Origin: Streptomyces liangshanensis
Lineage (GTDB): Bacteria > Actinomycetota > Actinomycetes > Streptomycetales > Streptomycetaceae
Assembly (NCBI RefSeq): GCF_011694815.1
Contig: NZ_CP050177.1
Coordinates: forward strand, 3,913,001-3,977,000
Length of the DNA stretch: 64,000 nucleotides
Direction: 5' to 3'
Under the pieces are notes generated by a model. It had not been told where the DNA came from and searched no databases. It was given only the letters and a program-made list of their open reading frames with translations. Positions 34,124 to 48,020 of this stretch are shown here, in pieces. The stretch's first letter is position 1. Each line of letters begins with the position of its first letter. The position numbers and the translations under genes are program-made.

Positions 34124-35467
34124 CTACCGCCCGGCCGGCATCCGCGCCGCACGCCGCCGCGCGAGCAGCGTCCACGCCCCCAGCCAGAGCACCAGCAGCG
34201 TGCCCGTCCCGATCCCGGCCGCGGCCACCAGCGCCATCGTGCCGCTGTCCGCCGCGCCGCCCGGCCCGCCGGCCGCCTCGTCCCGCTTCCCCTCGTCCAC
34301 GGCGAAGTCGCCCGCGGGACCGGCGTACCGCGGCCCGCTCTTCGCCGCGCCCTCCACGTTCACCCGCAGCGTCAGTCCGTACGGCTTCGCGCCGAACGTC
34401 CTGCCGACCTCCGGATTCAGGCTGACCCGCAGGTAGTACCAGCCCGCGAAGCGCATCTCCTTGGCACCGGAGCGCGAGCCGAAGCGGTTCTCGTACGCGA
34501 CCGGCGGCAGCGGGTCGAGCGCGGTTGTCTTCTGTCTCCCGTCGTACGACACCGAGCCGGAGTCACCGACGAGCCCGCGCGCCGGGTTGTAGAGGGACAT
34601 CGCCAGCGCGCCGCTCACGAAGCCCGTGCCGGGGGAGCTGCCGAGGTCGGCGCTGACGAAGAGCTGCTGGCCCCAGTCGACCGGCACCCGGTAGAAGAGG
34701 GAGGCGCCCGGCTCGATCCTCGCCGTCCACTCGCCGCGCGTGAGCCCCTCGGCGTCGTAGAAGCCCGCGCCGCCCGCCCGCGCCCTCGGCCCTTCCTCGG
34801 CGGGTACGGGGGAGGCGCTGGGCCACACGGACGGCGCCGTGGTGGGACCGCCGGGCGCCGTGACGGCCGGCTCCCGGACGTGCCGGATCTCCAGGTCCCA
34901 CGGGGTGGCCGTGGTGGCGTCGTCGCTGACGCGCTCGACGACGACGAAGTAGGGGCCGGCCTCCTGGCAGGCGTACGCGCCCTTCTCGATCGTCCGGTAG
35001 GCGTAGGCGGCGAGGGGGCGGGGGAATCGCGCCGAGGCCCCGAACCGCGCGTCGTTGGAACTGCAGTCGTTGCCCTGGCGGTTCTGCAACGACACCTTGA
35101 TCCTGTCGCCGTAGGCCACCTCCGAGGTGGCGGGCGGGACGGCGACGGCGGAGACGTACGCGTCGCTCGTCGCGTCCAGGTCCACGCGGTACGTGAGCCG
35201 GTCACCGGGCCGTATGGAGTCCCGGTAGGTGGCCCCGGCGTCGAGCCGCCGCGCGTCGCTGGTCGTGGCGGCGCCGGTGACCGCCCGGGCGCCGGGCTGG
35301 AAGGTGTACGGCGCGGGCCCTCCGACCAGGGAGGTCTCCCGTACGGACCCCACCGCGGCGCCCGCGGACACCCCCGCCCGAGCCTGCCCGGCCAAGGCCA
35401 CCACCAGCACGCCCGCCAGCGCGCCCGCCGAAGCTCCGCGGCCGCCCGCGCCACCCCACCACTTCAC
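34124..35467 (-). CDS. Secreted, C-terminally anchored protein of unknown function
   Basis: About 447 residues from GTG 35467, with GGGAG upstream; an open frame continues to 35539. A signal peptide (ALAGVLVVALAGQARAG) leads into a large extracytoplasmic part containing two beta-rich units of related composition (…IRPGDRLTYRVDLDAT… and …IEPGASLFYRVPVDWG…), possibly a duplicated domain. A C-terminal helix (TMALVAAAGIGTGTLLVLWLGAWTLL) followed by RRRAARMPAGR anchors it with a short basic tail. Two cysteines (CSS and YACQ) could form a disulfide. I do not recognise the family. It converges with the kinase gene 33 bp away. Confidence 0.82.
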   Translation of the reverse strand: MKWWGGAGGRGASAGALAGVLVVALAGQARAGVSAGAAVGSVRETSLVGGPAPYTFQPGARAVTGAATTSDARRLDAGATYRDSIRPGDRLTYRVDLDATSDAYVSAVAVPPATSEVAYGDRIKVSLQNRQGNDCSSNDARFGASARFPRPLAAYAYRTIEKGAYACQEAGPYFVVVERVSDDATTATPWDLEIRHVREPAVTAPGGPTTAPSVWPSASPVPAEEGPRARAGGAGFYDAEGLTRGEWTARIEPGASLFYRVPVDWGQQLFVSADLGSSPGTGFVSGALAMSLYNPARGLVGDSGSVSYDGRQKTTALDPLPPVAYENRFGSRSGAKEMRFAGWYYLRVSLNPEVGRTFGAKPYGLTLRVNVEGAAKSGPRYAGPAGDFAVDEGKRDEAAGGPGGAADSGTMALVAAAGIGTGTLLVLWLGAWTLLARRRAARMPAGR

Positions 35468-35640
35468 GCGCGCTCCCCCCGCCACCCGTACCGCACCCCG
35501 CACCACCCACGCACCCGGCTCACTCACTCGCCGGACCATCCTGCCCCGCGCCCCTCACCGCTGTCCGCCCACCGCCCGAATCACCGGCCGGGCCGCGCTT
35601 TGCCATGGCAACCGGGCGGCGGAGCGGCCGGGCAGCACGA

Positions 35641-35667
35641 AGCCCCGGCCGCTCGGCGACCGGGGCT
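35641..35667. terminator. Short GC hairpin
   Basis: AGCCCCGG (35641-35648) pairs with CCGGGGCT (35660-35667) around an 11-nt loop. It is about 70 bp 3' of the DLW-39 gene in its direction and may be its terminator. Confidence 0.5.
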
Positions 35668-35671
35668 CGCA

Positions 35672-35735
35672 TTCAGGACTGCTGCCTGCGTTCAGGACTG
35701 CTCAGTTCAGAACTGCTGCGTTCAGGACTGCTGCG
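35672..35735. repeat. 15-bp tandem repeat, four copies
   Basis: Units of TTCAGGACTGCTGCG start at 35672, 35691, 35706 and 35721; the last three are exactly tandem and differ at one to three bases. The array fills the space immediately 3' of the DLW-39 gene. Confidence 0.85.
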
Positions 35736-35737
35736 TC

Positions 35738-35872
35738 TCACACACCCGAACCTGCGGGCACGGAGTCGGTCGCCTCCGTCCACAGATCCTGCTCGGCGCG
35801 GTCCGCCTGGATCTGGCGGTACACGAGGAGCCCGCCGATGGCAGCCAGTGCGACCAAGAGAAGCTTCTTCAC
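35738..35872 (-). CDS. DLW-39 family small membrane protein
   Basis: A 44-residue gene from GTG 35872, with GAGG seven bases upstream. It consists of a Lys-Lys start, one transmembrane helix (LLLVALAAIGGLLVYRQI) and a polar tail containing the DLW motif (EQDLWTEATD) that names this actinobacterial family. The family is near-universal in Streptomyces next to the gyrA region, and its function is not known. The reading frame is open upstream to 35959, but only the short form fits the family. Confidence 0.85.
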   Translation of the reverse strand: MKKLLLVALAAIGGLLVYRQIQADRAEQDLWTEATDSVPAGSGV

Positions 35873-36039
35873 CGCGCGACCTCGTCTTTCCTTGACGTAG
35901 GGGACTTCTGGCGCCCGACTATACACACCGACCGATACCGATCGGTGACCTCCCCGCACGCCAACTCCCCCCTACCGAACGACGAACAACCCCACCCAAA
36001 AGTGCCCCGGCGGCGCCGTTCCTCCCCCCGGCCGCGCCG

Positions 36040-36879
36040 TCAGGGTTTACGGCCCCACGCCTGCACCAGCAGGCTTTCGCGGACGGTCGTGCCGGGCCGG
36101 GCGAGGTGGTCGCCGAGCGCGCCCGTGAGGGCGTCCAGCTCCCGCGGGGTGAGCGGGGTGTGCTCCAGGAGGCGTTCGCGGAAGAGACCGGCGAAGGAGA
36201 GGAGCAGCGTCTGGTACCGGTCGCCCGGCTGCCAGTAGTACGCGTGGGCGGCGGCCCGTACGTCGGTGAGACCCGCCTCGGCCAGCAGGCCGGGCAGCCG
36301 GGCGCCGATGTGGACGTCGCCGCCGAAGATCCCGGTGAGGAGGGTCTTGAGGCGGCTCCACGCGGGGTGGGGCGGGTCGCACTGCCAGGTCGCCCAGTCG
36401 AACTCCTGGACCGCGACCCACCCGCCGGGCCGGACGGCGGCGGCCATCGCGCCCAGGATCAGGCGGGGGTGGGTCGTGTTGATCAGCAGGAGCCGGCAGT
36501 GGGCGAGGTCGTACGTTTCGCCGGCGGCCGTGTCCGGCGACAGCGCCTCGTGGCGGACCTCGACGTTGCCGAGGGCGAGTGCGGCGGCGGACTCCCGGGC
36601 CCAGCCGATCATCCGGTCATCGGTGTCGAGGCCGGTGACCGATCCGGCGGGGCCGACCCGTTCGCTGAGGAGGTCGAGGACGCCCAGCGGCCCGCACCCC
36701 AGGTCCAGCGCGTTCGCGCCCGGGGGCAGGGGGATCGTGTCCAGCAGGGCGACGGCGGCCGGCCGCAGCAGCTCGCACTGCGCGAGGAGACGTTCCTGCT
36801 CGGCACCCGAGGACCCGAGCCGGTAGTCGACAACCGTCGAAGCGCCCGCTTCGCGCACGGGGGCCGGGGCGTTGCTCAC
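36040..36879 (-). CDS. SAM-dependent class I methyltransferase
   Basis: A 279-residue protein from GTG 36879, with GAGG six bases upstream. The Rossmann methyltransferase core shows motif I as ALDLGCGPLGVLDLLSERVG, an acidic end of strand 2 (VTGLDTDDRMIGWARE), and motif IV as YDLAHCRLLLINTTHP. The C-terminal region (FDWATWQCDPPHPAW) resembles UbiE/COQ5-like small-molecule enzymes. Its substrate is unknown. It is transcribed alone, divergent from the chorismate-lyase-fold gene. Confidence 0.87.
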   Translation of the reverse strand: MSNAPAPVREAGASTVVDYRLGSSGAEQERLLAQCELLRPAAVALLDTIPLPPGANALDLGCGPLGVLDLLSERVGPAGSVTGLDTDDRMIGWARESAAALALGNVEVRHEALSPDTAAGETYDLAHCRLLLINTTHPRLILGAMAAAVRPGGWVAVQEFDWATWQCDPPHPAWSRLKTLLTGIFGGDVHIGARLPGLLAEAGLTDVRAAAHAYYWQPGDRYQTLLLSFAGLFRERLLEHTPLTPRELDALTGALGDHLARPGTTVRESLLVQAWGRKP

Positions 36880-37302
36880 TTGGTCCTCGATTCGACTCGT
36901 ACGGCCGGAACACGTCGCGACACAAAGCGACATCATCATCACGCACAGTAGTACCCCACCGCCGCACACCCCGGCAAACCCACCCACCTCACCCCGCGCA
37001 CCCCCGCCCAACGACCTCGAACACCCTTCTCCCACCGGGCACTTTCGAGTGAGCGCGAGCGGGAACGCCGACCGCCCCCGCGACCCCCGCCGCCCCGCTC
37101 CACCGCGGGAACAGGCCCCGAACGGCGAACGACCGCACCGGCCGCACCTCGGCGGGCGCCCGCGGCAGCCCGCGACAGATCCATCCCTACCGCCCCAAAA
37201 CGTCTAACCTGTCACAGGCGCCACAACAGGGGGCTTGCAGGATCGTTGCTGCTGCCTTCTTTGGGCTGCCGATGTACGGCTGTCGACCAGACCGAGGATG
37301 TC
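36880..37302. other. 423-bp gene-free divergent region
   Basis: It is C-rich on the plus strand and lies between two divergent starts, so it should hold both promoters. I saw no ORF with a ribosome site, no tRNA and no strong hairpin. Confidence 0.45.
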
Positions 37303-37863
37303 GTGTCCCCCCATACTCTTCAGCCTGGCCCGGACCCCGCCCTGCGCGGCCTGGATCCGGCCGCGATGGCCTTCTCCTCCGCCGCGACCCGCATACTCCT
37401 GAACAGCGACGGCCTGACCACCCCGCTCCTCCAGGCCCTCGTACGCGGCCCCCTGCGGGCCCGGGCCCGTGACGTACGCACCGTCAGCCCGCAGGCCCTC
37501 CCGCCCGACATCCGCGAAGCCCTGCGCCCCGGCAGCACCGACCACTGCCTGCTCCGCCGGGCCCGCCTGCTGACCGTCACCGGACGCGCGGTCTCGGACA
37601 ACACGGTCGCGGCGCTCTCCGGAGTGGACCCCCGGGTCGACCAGGCGGTCGCCGACCCCGCGCACCCGGTCGGCTTCGCCCTCGCCGAGGCCGGCGTCAC
37701 CCTCCGCCGCCGCATCGTCCACGTCGGCCGCGCCACCTGGCCGGACGGCGCCACCTGCGCGGTCAAGACGTACACCCTGGACACCAAGGACCGCCCCCTC
37801 CTCTGCATCCGGGAACTGTTCAACCCGTACATCGTCGAAGCAGCCGTCCACCCGGAGCCCTGA
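37303..37863 (+). CDS. Chorismate-lyase (UbiC)-fold protein
   Basis: A 186-residue protein from GTG 37303, with GAGG five bases upstream. The C-terminal two thirds follow the chorismate lyase/UTRA layout: a conserved LLRRARLLTVTGRAVSDNTV strand pair, HPVGFALAEAGVTLRRRI, a GRATWPDGATCAVKTYTL region, and the terminal PLLCIRELFNPYIV, which resembles the end of UbiC (PLLV-E-FLP). UbiC removes pyruvate from chorismate to give 4-hydroxybenzoate. The similarity is by pattern only, so activity is inferred. It ends 47 bp before the terminator that precedes tRNA-Ile. Confidence 0.7.
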   Translation: MSPHTLQPGPDPALRGLDPAAMAFSSAATRILLNSDGLTTPLLQALVRGPLRARARDVRTVSPQALPPDIREALRPGSTDHCLLRRARLLTVTGRAVSDNTVAALSGVDPRVDQAVADPAHPVGFALAEAGVTLRRRIVHVGRATWPDGATCAVKTYTLDTKDRPLLCIRELFNPYIVEAAVHPEP

Positions 37864-37909
37864 ACCACCCCAAGTCCCTTTGCCCGCAAGGAAGTCACCG
37901 GGGAATGCA

Positions 37910-37943
37910 GAAGACCCCCAGGCACGAATGCCTGGGGGTCTTC
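37910..37943. terminator. Hairpin terminator between UbiC-like gene and tRNA-Ile
   Basis: A 15-bp perfect stem (37910-37924 and 37929-37943) with a CGAA loop. It lies between convergent transcripts and suits both. Confidence 0.85.
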
Positions 37944-37950
37944 ACGCGGG

Positions 37951-38024
37951 TGGGGCTAACAGGATTTGAACCTGTGGCCTCATCCTTATCAGGGATGCGC
38001 TCTAACCAACTGAGCTATAGCCCC
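37951..38024 (-). tRNA. tRNA-Ile (anticodon GAT)
   Basis: 74 nt on the minus strand. Acceptor stem GGGGCTA against TAGCCCC with discriminator A; D-arm GCTCAGTTGGTTAGAGC; anticodon loop CTGATAA with anticodon GAT; T-arm CAGGTTCAAATCCTG. CCA is not encoded. The gyrA/DUF3566 genes lie just upstream in the same orientation. Confidence 0.97.
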
Positions 38025-38082
38025 GCGCTGCCCCTGAAGATTAGCGCACTCCGGGGCCAGCCCCAAAATCGATAGCCGCTGC

Positions 38083-38766
38083 TCACTCGTCCTCGGCGAG
38101 CGTGAGCTCGACACCGCCCACGAAGCCCGCCGACAGGTTGTAGATGAAGGCGCCCAGCGTCGACAGCGCGGTGGCCAGCACCACGTCGATCACCGCGATG
38201 ACCGACGTGAAGACGAGCACCCGCGGCAGCGACAGGAACGACTGGAGATCGAAGCCGTTGGACTCGTTGGAGCCCGTGGCCTCACTGATCGTGCCGCCCA
38301 CCGTCGTGAAGACGCCCATGGCGTCCATGACCATCCACAGCACCGCCGCCGCGACGACCGTGCACACGCCCAGCGCGATGGAGAGCAGGAAGCTGACCTT
38401 CATCACCGACCACGGATCGGCCTTGGCCACCCGCAGTCGCGCCTTGCGTGTACGAGGGGTCGTACGGGCCCCTGTCCTCGGCAGACGCACCGCCGAGGCC
38501 GGCGCCCCGGCGGAAGCCCCCGCGACGCCCTGGGAGGCGCCCGCGAGGCCCTGCTGCCCGCCCTGCGTCCCACCCGCAGGCGAGGGATACGCCTGCGGCG
38601 GGTGATAAGGCTGCGCGGCCGACTTCGACTGCTCAGCGCCGTACGTATCGAACGGGGGCTGCTGCCCCCGGGTGTCCGTCACCGCAACCCCCTGGGAGTC
38701 CGTGGCAGGGCCACGAGCACCGTTCCCTCCGGAAGCGGCCGATCCGGCGCCCGTGGCTCCACTCAC
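38083..38766 (-). CDS. DUF3566 membrane protein downstream of gyrA
   Basis: A 227-residue protein. The first ~110 residues are low-complexity (Gly/Ala/Gln/Pro). Two transmembrane helices follow (VSFLLSIALGVCTVVAAAVLWMV and VLVFTSVIAVIDVVLATALSTL) within the conserved DUF3566 domain, which starts at KADPWSVMK. GTG 38766 lies just past the gyrA stop, and its GAGGAG overlaps the end of gyrA, so it is translated with gyrA. The DUF3566 protein next to gyrA is a fixed actinobacterial arrangement. A role in envelope or growth has been suggested for mycobacterial relatives, but not one tied to gyrase. Confidence 0.9.
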   Translation of the reverse strand: MSGATGAGSAASGGNGARGPATDSQGVAVTDTRGQQPPFDTYGAEQSKSAAQPYHPPQAYPSPAGGTQGGQQGLAGASQGVAGASAGAPASAVRLPRTGARTTPRTRKARLRVAKADPWSVMKVSFLLSIALGVCTVVAAAVLWMVMDAMGVFTTVGGTISEATGSNESNGFDLQSFLSLPRVLVFTSVIAVIDVVLATALSTLGAFIYNLSAGFVGGVELTLAEDE

Positions 38767-38769
38767 GCT

Positions 38770-41466
<2,697 letters not shown>

Positions 41467-41517
41467 TGCTGGTCAGTGTTCCTTTCGGCCTTTTCGAATC
41501 CGTCAGCTGAGACCGAC

Positions 41518-44120
<2,603 letters not shown>

Positions 44121-44723
44121 TCATCCGTACGTGTCGCCGGGACCCTTGCTCCCCGGCGCCCGCAGCCGGCCGTACCGCTGCGGCGGACCCGTCGGCCCCA
44201 ACACCTTGATCACCCGTACGGTGCCGTGCCCCAGGTCCTCGTTCAACCGCGCCACCAGACGCGGCGCCAGCAACCGCAGCTGCGTCGCCCACGCCGTCGA
44301 GTCGCACTGCACCGTGAGGACCCGCTCGTCCTCCTCGTACTTCTGCGGCACACAGTGCTTCGCCACGTCGTCCCCGACGATCTGCGGCCACCGGCCCATC
44401 ACCCCGCCCACGGCCGCCGGCGCCTCCCAGCCCCGCTCCGTGATCAGCCGGCTGATCGCCGCGCCCAGCGGCAACGGATCACGCCCGTCCGCCCGCGCCC
44501 CCGACCGCAGCCCCCCACCCCGCCTGGCCTGCTTCTTCTGCTGCGCGGCATCCCCACGCGCCCGCGCCTGCTCCTTCGCCGCCCGCAACGCCACCCGCGC
44601 CAGGTCCACCCCCGACGACTCCGGCGGCGCCGGCACACCCGCCGCCCCGCCCCCGTCGGCCACCGGCAGCTCAGGAGGCCTCTCCGACCCCCCGGCCCCG
44701 CCACCCCGCCGCACGCCGCTCAC
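44121..44723 (-). CDS. DUF721 / DciA-like protein downstream of recF
   Basis: A 200-residue protein. The N-terminal ~90 residues are disordered and basic ([13 protein letters not shown]). The C-terminal DUF721 domain spans about 95-185: [34 protein letters not shown], and [21 protein letters not shown]. Proteins with this domain, including DciA, help load or operate the replicative helicase in bacteria lacking DnaC. That agrees with its place in the dnaN-gnd-recF-gyrB cluster, though helicase loading by this member is inferred. ATG 44723 overlaps the recF stop (ATGA). Confidence 0.9.
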   Translation of the reverse strand: MSGVRRGGGAGGSERPPELPVADGGGAAGVPAPPESSGVDLARVALRAAKEQARARGDAAQQKKQARRGGGLRSGARADGRDPLPLGAAISRLITERGWEAPAAVGGVMGRWPQIVGDDVAKHCVPQKYEEDERVLTVQCDSTAWATQLRLLAPRLVARLNEDLGHGTVRVIKVLGPTGPPQRYGRLRAPGSKGPGDTYG

Positions 44724-45886
44724 GCCCGCTCCACCGCGCCGCCGGCCACCACGAACCGCGTCCCCGCCAGCACCCCCGGAACGTCGTCGCCCACCGCCGC
44801 CGTCACCAGCACCTGCTCACCCGGCGCCACCAGCTCCGCCAGCCGCTCCCGCCGCCGCGCGTCCAACTCCGCGAACACGTCGTCCAGCACCAGCACCGGC
44901 TCGTTGCCCTCGGCCCTCAGCAAGTCGTACGAAGCCAGCCGCAGCGCCAACGCGAACGACCACGACTCCCCATGACTGGCGTACCCCTTCGCGGGCAACT
45001 GGCCCAGCTTCAGCACCAGATCGTCACGGTGCGGCCCGACCAGCGTCACCCCGCGCTCGATCTCCTGCTTCCGCACCTCCGCCAGCGCCGCGAGCAACCG
45101 CTCGTACAGCGCCTCACGCCCGTGACCCAGCCCCGCGCCACCCCCGCCGTCCGCTCCGTCTGCGGACCCATCCGCCTCGACGGCCGACGAGCGGTACTCC
45201 AGCCCCACCGGACCGCCCCCGGGCGCCACCTGCTCGTACGCCTTGTCCGTCAGCGGACGCAACGTCTCCACCAGGTCCACCCGCTGCGCCAGCAACTCCG
45301 CGCCCACCCGCGCCAGATGCTGGTCCCACACGTCCAGCGTCGACAGGTCCATGCCCCGCCCGCCGTGCCGCCGCGCCATCGCCGCCGACTTCAACAACGT
45401 GTTGCGCTGCCTCAGCACCCGGTCGTAGTCCGACCGCACCCCCGCCATCCGCGGCGACCGCGCCGTCACCAGCTCGTCGAGGAACCGCCGGCGCTCACCC
45501 GGATCGCCCTTCACCAGCGCCAGATCCTCCGGCGCGAACAGGACCGTCCGTACGATCCCCAGCACATCCCGCGGCCTGACCTGCGACGACCGGTTGATCC
45601 GCGCCCGGTTCGCCCGGCCCGGATTCAGCTCCAGCTCCACCAGCTGCGACCGCTCGCCCTGCGTCACCGCCGCCCGGATCACCGCCCGCTCCGCGCCCGC
45701 CCGCACCAACGGCGCGTCGGACGACACCCGGTGACTGCCGAGCGAGGCCAGATACCCGACCGCCTCGACCAGATTCGTCTTCCCCTGCCCGTTCGCCCCC
45801 ACGAACACGGTGACGCCCGGGTCGAGCGGAACCTCGACCCGGGCGTACGACCGGAAGTCGGCCAGCGACAGATGCGTGACGTGCAT
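44720..45886 (-). CDS. recF: DNA replication and repair protein RecF
   Basis: A 388-residue SMC-like ATPase for single-strand gap repair, loading RecA with RecO and RecR. Walker A is [17 protein letters not shown] at about residues 30-46. The RecF-specific [19 protein letters not shown] follows at about 120. The ABC signature and Walker B appear in the C-terminal part ([16 protein letters not shown], then [14 protein letters not shown]). An Asp/Gly-rich insert lies near 240-255. It is in the dnaN-gnd-recF-DUF721 run. Confidence 0.96.
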   Translation of the reverse strand: MHVTHLSLADFRSYARVEVPLDPGVTVFVGANGQGKTNLVEAVGYLASLGSHRVSSDAPLVRAGAERAVIRAAVTQGERSQLVELELNPGRANRARINRSSQVRPRDVLGIVRTVLFAPEDLALVKGDPGERRRFLDELVTARSPRMAGVRSDYDRVLRQRNTLLKSAAMARRHGGRGMDLSTLDVWDQHLARVGAELLAQRVDLVETLRPLTDKAYEQVAPGGGPVGLEYRSSAVEADGSADGADGGGGAGLGHGREALYERLLAALAEVRKQEIERGVTLVGPHRDDLVLKLGQLPAKGYASHGESWSFALALRLASYDLLRAEGNEPVLVLDDVFAELDARRRERLAELVAPGEQVLVTAAVGDDVPGVLAGTRFVVAGGAVERA

Positions 45887-45927
45887 GGATGTGCGCCGGC
45901 CTCCCCGGTGGAGCTACTGCGGTGGAG

Positions 45928-46812
45928 CTACTTCGCCTGCTTCGACTCGACGGAGTGCCCGCCGAACTGGTTACGCAGCGCCGCGACCATCTTCATCTGC
46001 GGCGAATCGTCCTGACGCGACGCGAACCGCGCGAACAGCGACGCCGTGATCGCGGGCAGCGGCACCGCGTGGTCGATGGCCGCCTCGACCGTCCACCGGC
46101 CCTCGCCCGAGTCCTCCGCGAAGCCCTTCAGCTGGTCCAGGTGCTCGTCGTCGTCCAGCGCCTTGACCGCTAGGTCCAGCAGCCAGGAACGGATGACCGT
46201 GCCCTCCTGCCACGACCGGAAGACCTCACGGACGTCCGTGACCGAGCCGACCTTCTCCAGCAGCTCCCAGCCCTCGGCGTAGGCCTGCATCATCGCGTAC
46301 TCGATGCCGTTGTGAACCATCTTCGCGAAGTGGCCCGCCCCGACCTTGCCCGCGTGCACCGAGCCGAAGTCACCCTCCGGCTTGAGCGCGTCGAAGATCG
46401 GCTGCGCCTTCGCGACGTCCTCCGGCTTGCCGCCGTACATCAGCGCGTAGCCGTTCTCCAGGCCCCAGACCCCGCCCGAGACACCGCAGTCGACGAAGCC
46501 GACGCCCTTGATGCCCAGCTCCACGGCGTGCTTCTCATCGTCCGTCCAGCGGGAGTTCCCGCCGTCCACCACGACGTCGCCGGGCGACAGCAGGCCGGCC
46601 AGCTCGTCGATCGTGGACTGCGTCGCCGCACCGGACGGGACCATCACCCACACGACCCGGGGGCCCTTGAGCGTGCTGACCAGCTCTTCGATGCTGTGTA
46701 CATCGGAGACGTCCGGGTTGCGGTCATATCCGACGACGGTGTGGCCCGCGCGGCGAATGCGCTCGCGCATGTTGCCGCCCATCTTGCCGAGACCGATGAG
46801 ACCGAGCTCCAT
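45928..46812 (-). CDS. gnd: 6-phosphogluconate dehydrogenase, short NAD-type
   Basis: A 294-residue enzyme of the short (NAD-preferring) group; the classical NADP enzyme is about 470 residues. N-terminal Rossmann fold MELGLIGLGKMGGNM with Asp (GYDRNPD) in the cofactor selector position fits NAD use. Other signatures: DGGNSRWTDDEKHAVEL, FVDCGVSGGVWGLENG and KMVHNGIEYAMMQAYAEG with the catalytic Lys and Asn. It oxidises 6-phosphogluconate to ribulose 5-phosphate and CO2. ATG 46812 has AAGGA upstream. Its position between dnaN and recF is typical for Streptomyces. Confidence 0.94.
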   Translation of the reverse strand: MELGLIGLGKMGGNMRERIRRAGHTVVGYDRNPDVSDVHSIEELVSTLKGPRVVWVMVPSGAATQSTIDELAGLLSPGDVVVDGGNSRWTDDEKHAVELGIKGVGFVDCGVSGGVWGLENGYALMYGGKPEDVAKAQPIFDALKPEGDFGSVHAGKVGAGHFAKMVHNGIEYAMMQAYAEGWELLEKVGSVTDVREVFRSWQEGTVIRSWLLDLAVKALDDDEHLDQLKGFAEDSGEGRWTVEAAIDHAVPLPAITASLFARFASRQDDSPQMKMVAALRNQFGGHSVESKQAK

Positions 46813-46889
46813 CAGTGGTTCCTTAAGCGTCGAGGCGATTCGTACCCGCGCCCGAGCCTACGCCCGGACGCCTCCACTCACCTGTGGGG

Positions 46890-48020
46890 TCAGCCGCTCA
46901 GGCGAACCGGCATGATGAGGTACTTGTACGCTTCGTCCGCCTCGGCCTTGACATCCGCCTTGCCGCTGAGCAGCGCCGGCTTCGTGGACGTCGTGAAGGA
47001 CAGCTGCGCCACCGGCGAGTCGATCGCGCTCAGGCCGTCCAGCAGGAACGTCGGGTTGAAGGCGATCGAGATGTCGTCGCCGTCCAGCTGCGCGTCCACC
47101 CTTTCCACAGCCTGTGCGTCGTCGCTGGAGCCCGCCTCCAGGATCAGCACGCCCTGCTCGAAGCTCAGCCGCACCGGCGTGTTCCGCTCGGCGACCAGGG
47201 CCACGCGCTTGACGGCCTCCACGAACGGGGCCGTCTCGATCACCGCGATGGAGTTGAACTCCGTCGGGAACAGCGTCCGGTACTTCGGCAGGTCGCCTTC
47301 GAGCAGCCGGGTCGTCGTCCGCCGTCCCGCGCCCTCGAAACCGATCAGCCCCTCGCCCGCGCCCGCCCCGGAGAGCGCCAGGGTGACCGTGTCACCGCTG
47401 GTGAGCGCCTTGGCGGTGTCCAGGAGCGTCTTGGCGGGCACCAGCGCGACCGCGGAGATGTCCGCCGCCTCCGGCTTCCACAGGAACTCCCGGACCGCGA
47501 AGCGGTAGCGGTCCGTCGAGGCCAGCGTGACCGTGTCGCCCTCGATCTCGATCCGCACACCGGTCAGCACCGGGAGCGTGTCGTCGCGGCCCGCGGCGAT
47601 GGCGACCTGGGAGGCGGCCGAGGCGAAGATCTCGCCGGGGACGGTGCCGGTGGCCGTCGGCATCTGCGGCAGCGCCGGGTACTCGTCCACCGGCAGGGTG
47701 TGGAGGGTGAACCGGGACGAGCCGCAGACCACGGTGGCCCGTACGCCGTCCGTGGAGATCTCCACGGGGCGGTTGGGCAGGGCGCGGCAGATGTCCGCGA
47801 GCAGCCGGCCCGAGACGAGGACCGTGCCGTCCTCCTCGACCTCGGCGTCCACCGAGACGCGGGCCGAGACCTCGTAGTCGAAGCTGGAGAAGCTGAGGGC
47901 GCCTTCCTCGGCCTTCAGCAGCAGGCCTGCGAGTACCGGCGCCGGGGGCCGTGCCGGGAGGCTCCGGGCCACCCAGGCCACCGCCTCGGCGAGTACGTCG
48001 CGCTCCACCCGGATCTTCAC
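46890..48020 (-). CDS. dnaN: DNA polymerase III beta sliding clamp
   Basis: A 376-residue clamp starting at GTG 48020, with GGAGG seven bases upstream; an open frame to 48131 is not supported. It begins VKIRVERDVLAEAVAWVARSL and continues with the typical three-domain clamp pattern, including GSSRFTLHTLPVDEYP and the closing segment KYLIMPVRL. The clamp tethers polymerase III to DNA and recruits repair factors via its hydrophobic pocket. It is the nearest coding sequence to oriC on this side. Confidence 0.98.
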   Translation of the reverse strand: MKIRVERDVLAEAVAWVARSLPARPPAPVLAGLLLKAEEGALSFSSFDYEVSARVSVDAEVEEDGTVLVSGRLLADICRALPNRPVEISTDGVRATVVCGSSRFTLHTLPVDEYPALPQMPTATGTVPGEIFASAASQVAIAAGRDDTLPVLTGVRIEIEGDTVTLASTDRYRFAVREFLWKPEAADISAVALVPAKTLLDTAKALTSGDTVTLALSGAGAGEGLIGFEGAGRRTTTRLLEGDLPKYRTLFPTEFNSIAVIETAPFVEAVKRVALVAERNTPVRLSFEQGVLILEAGSSDDAQAVERVDAQLDGDDISIAFNPTFLLDGLSAIDSPVAQLSFTTSTKPALLSGKADVKAEADEAYKYLIMPVRLSG

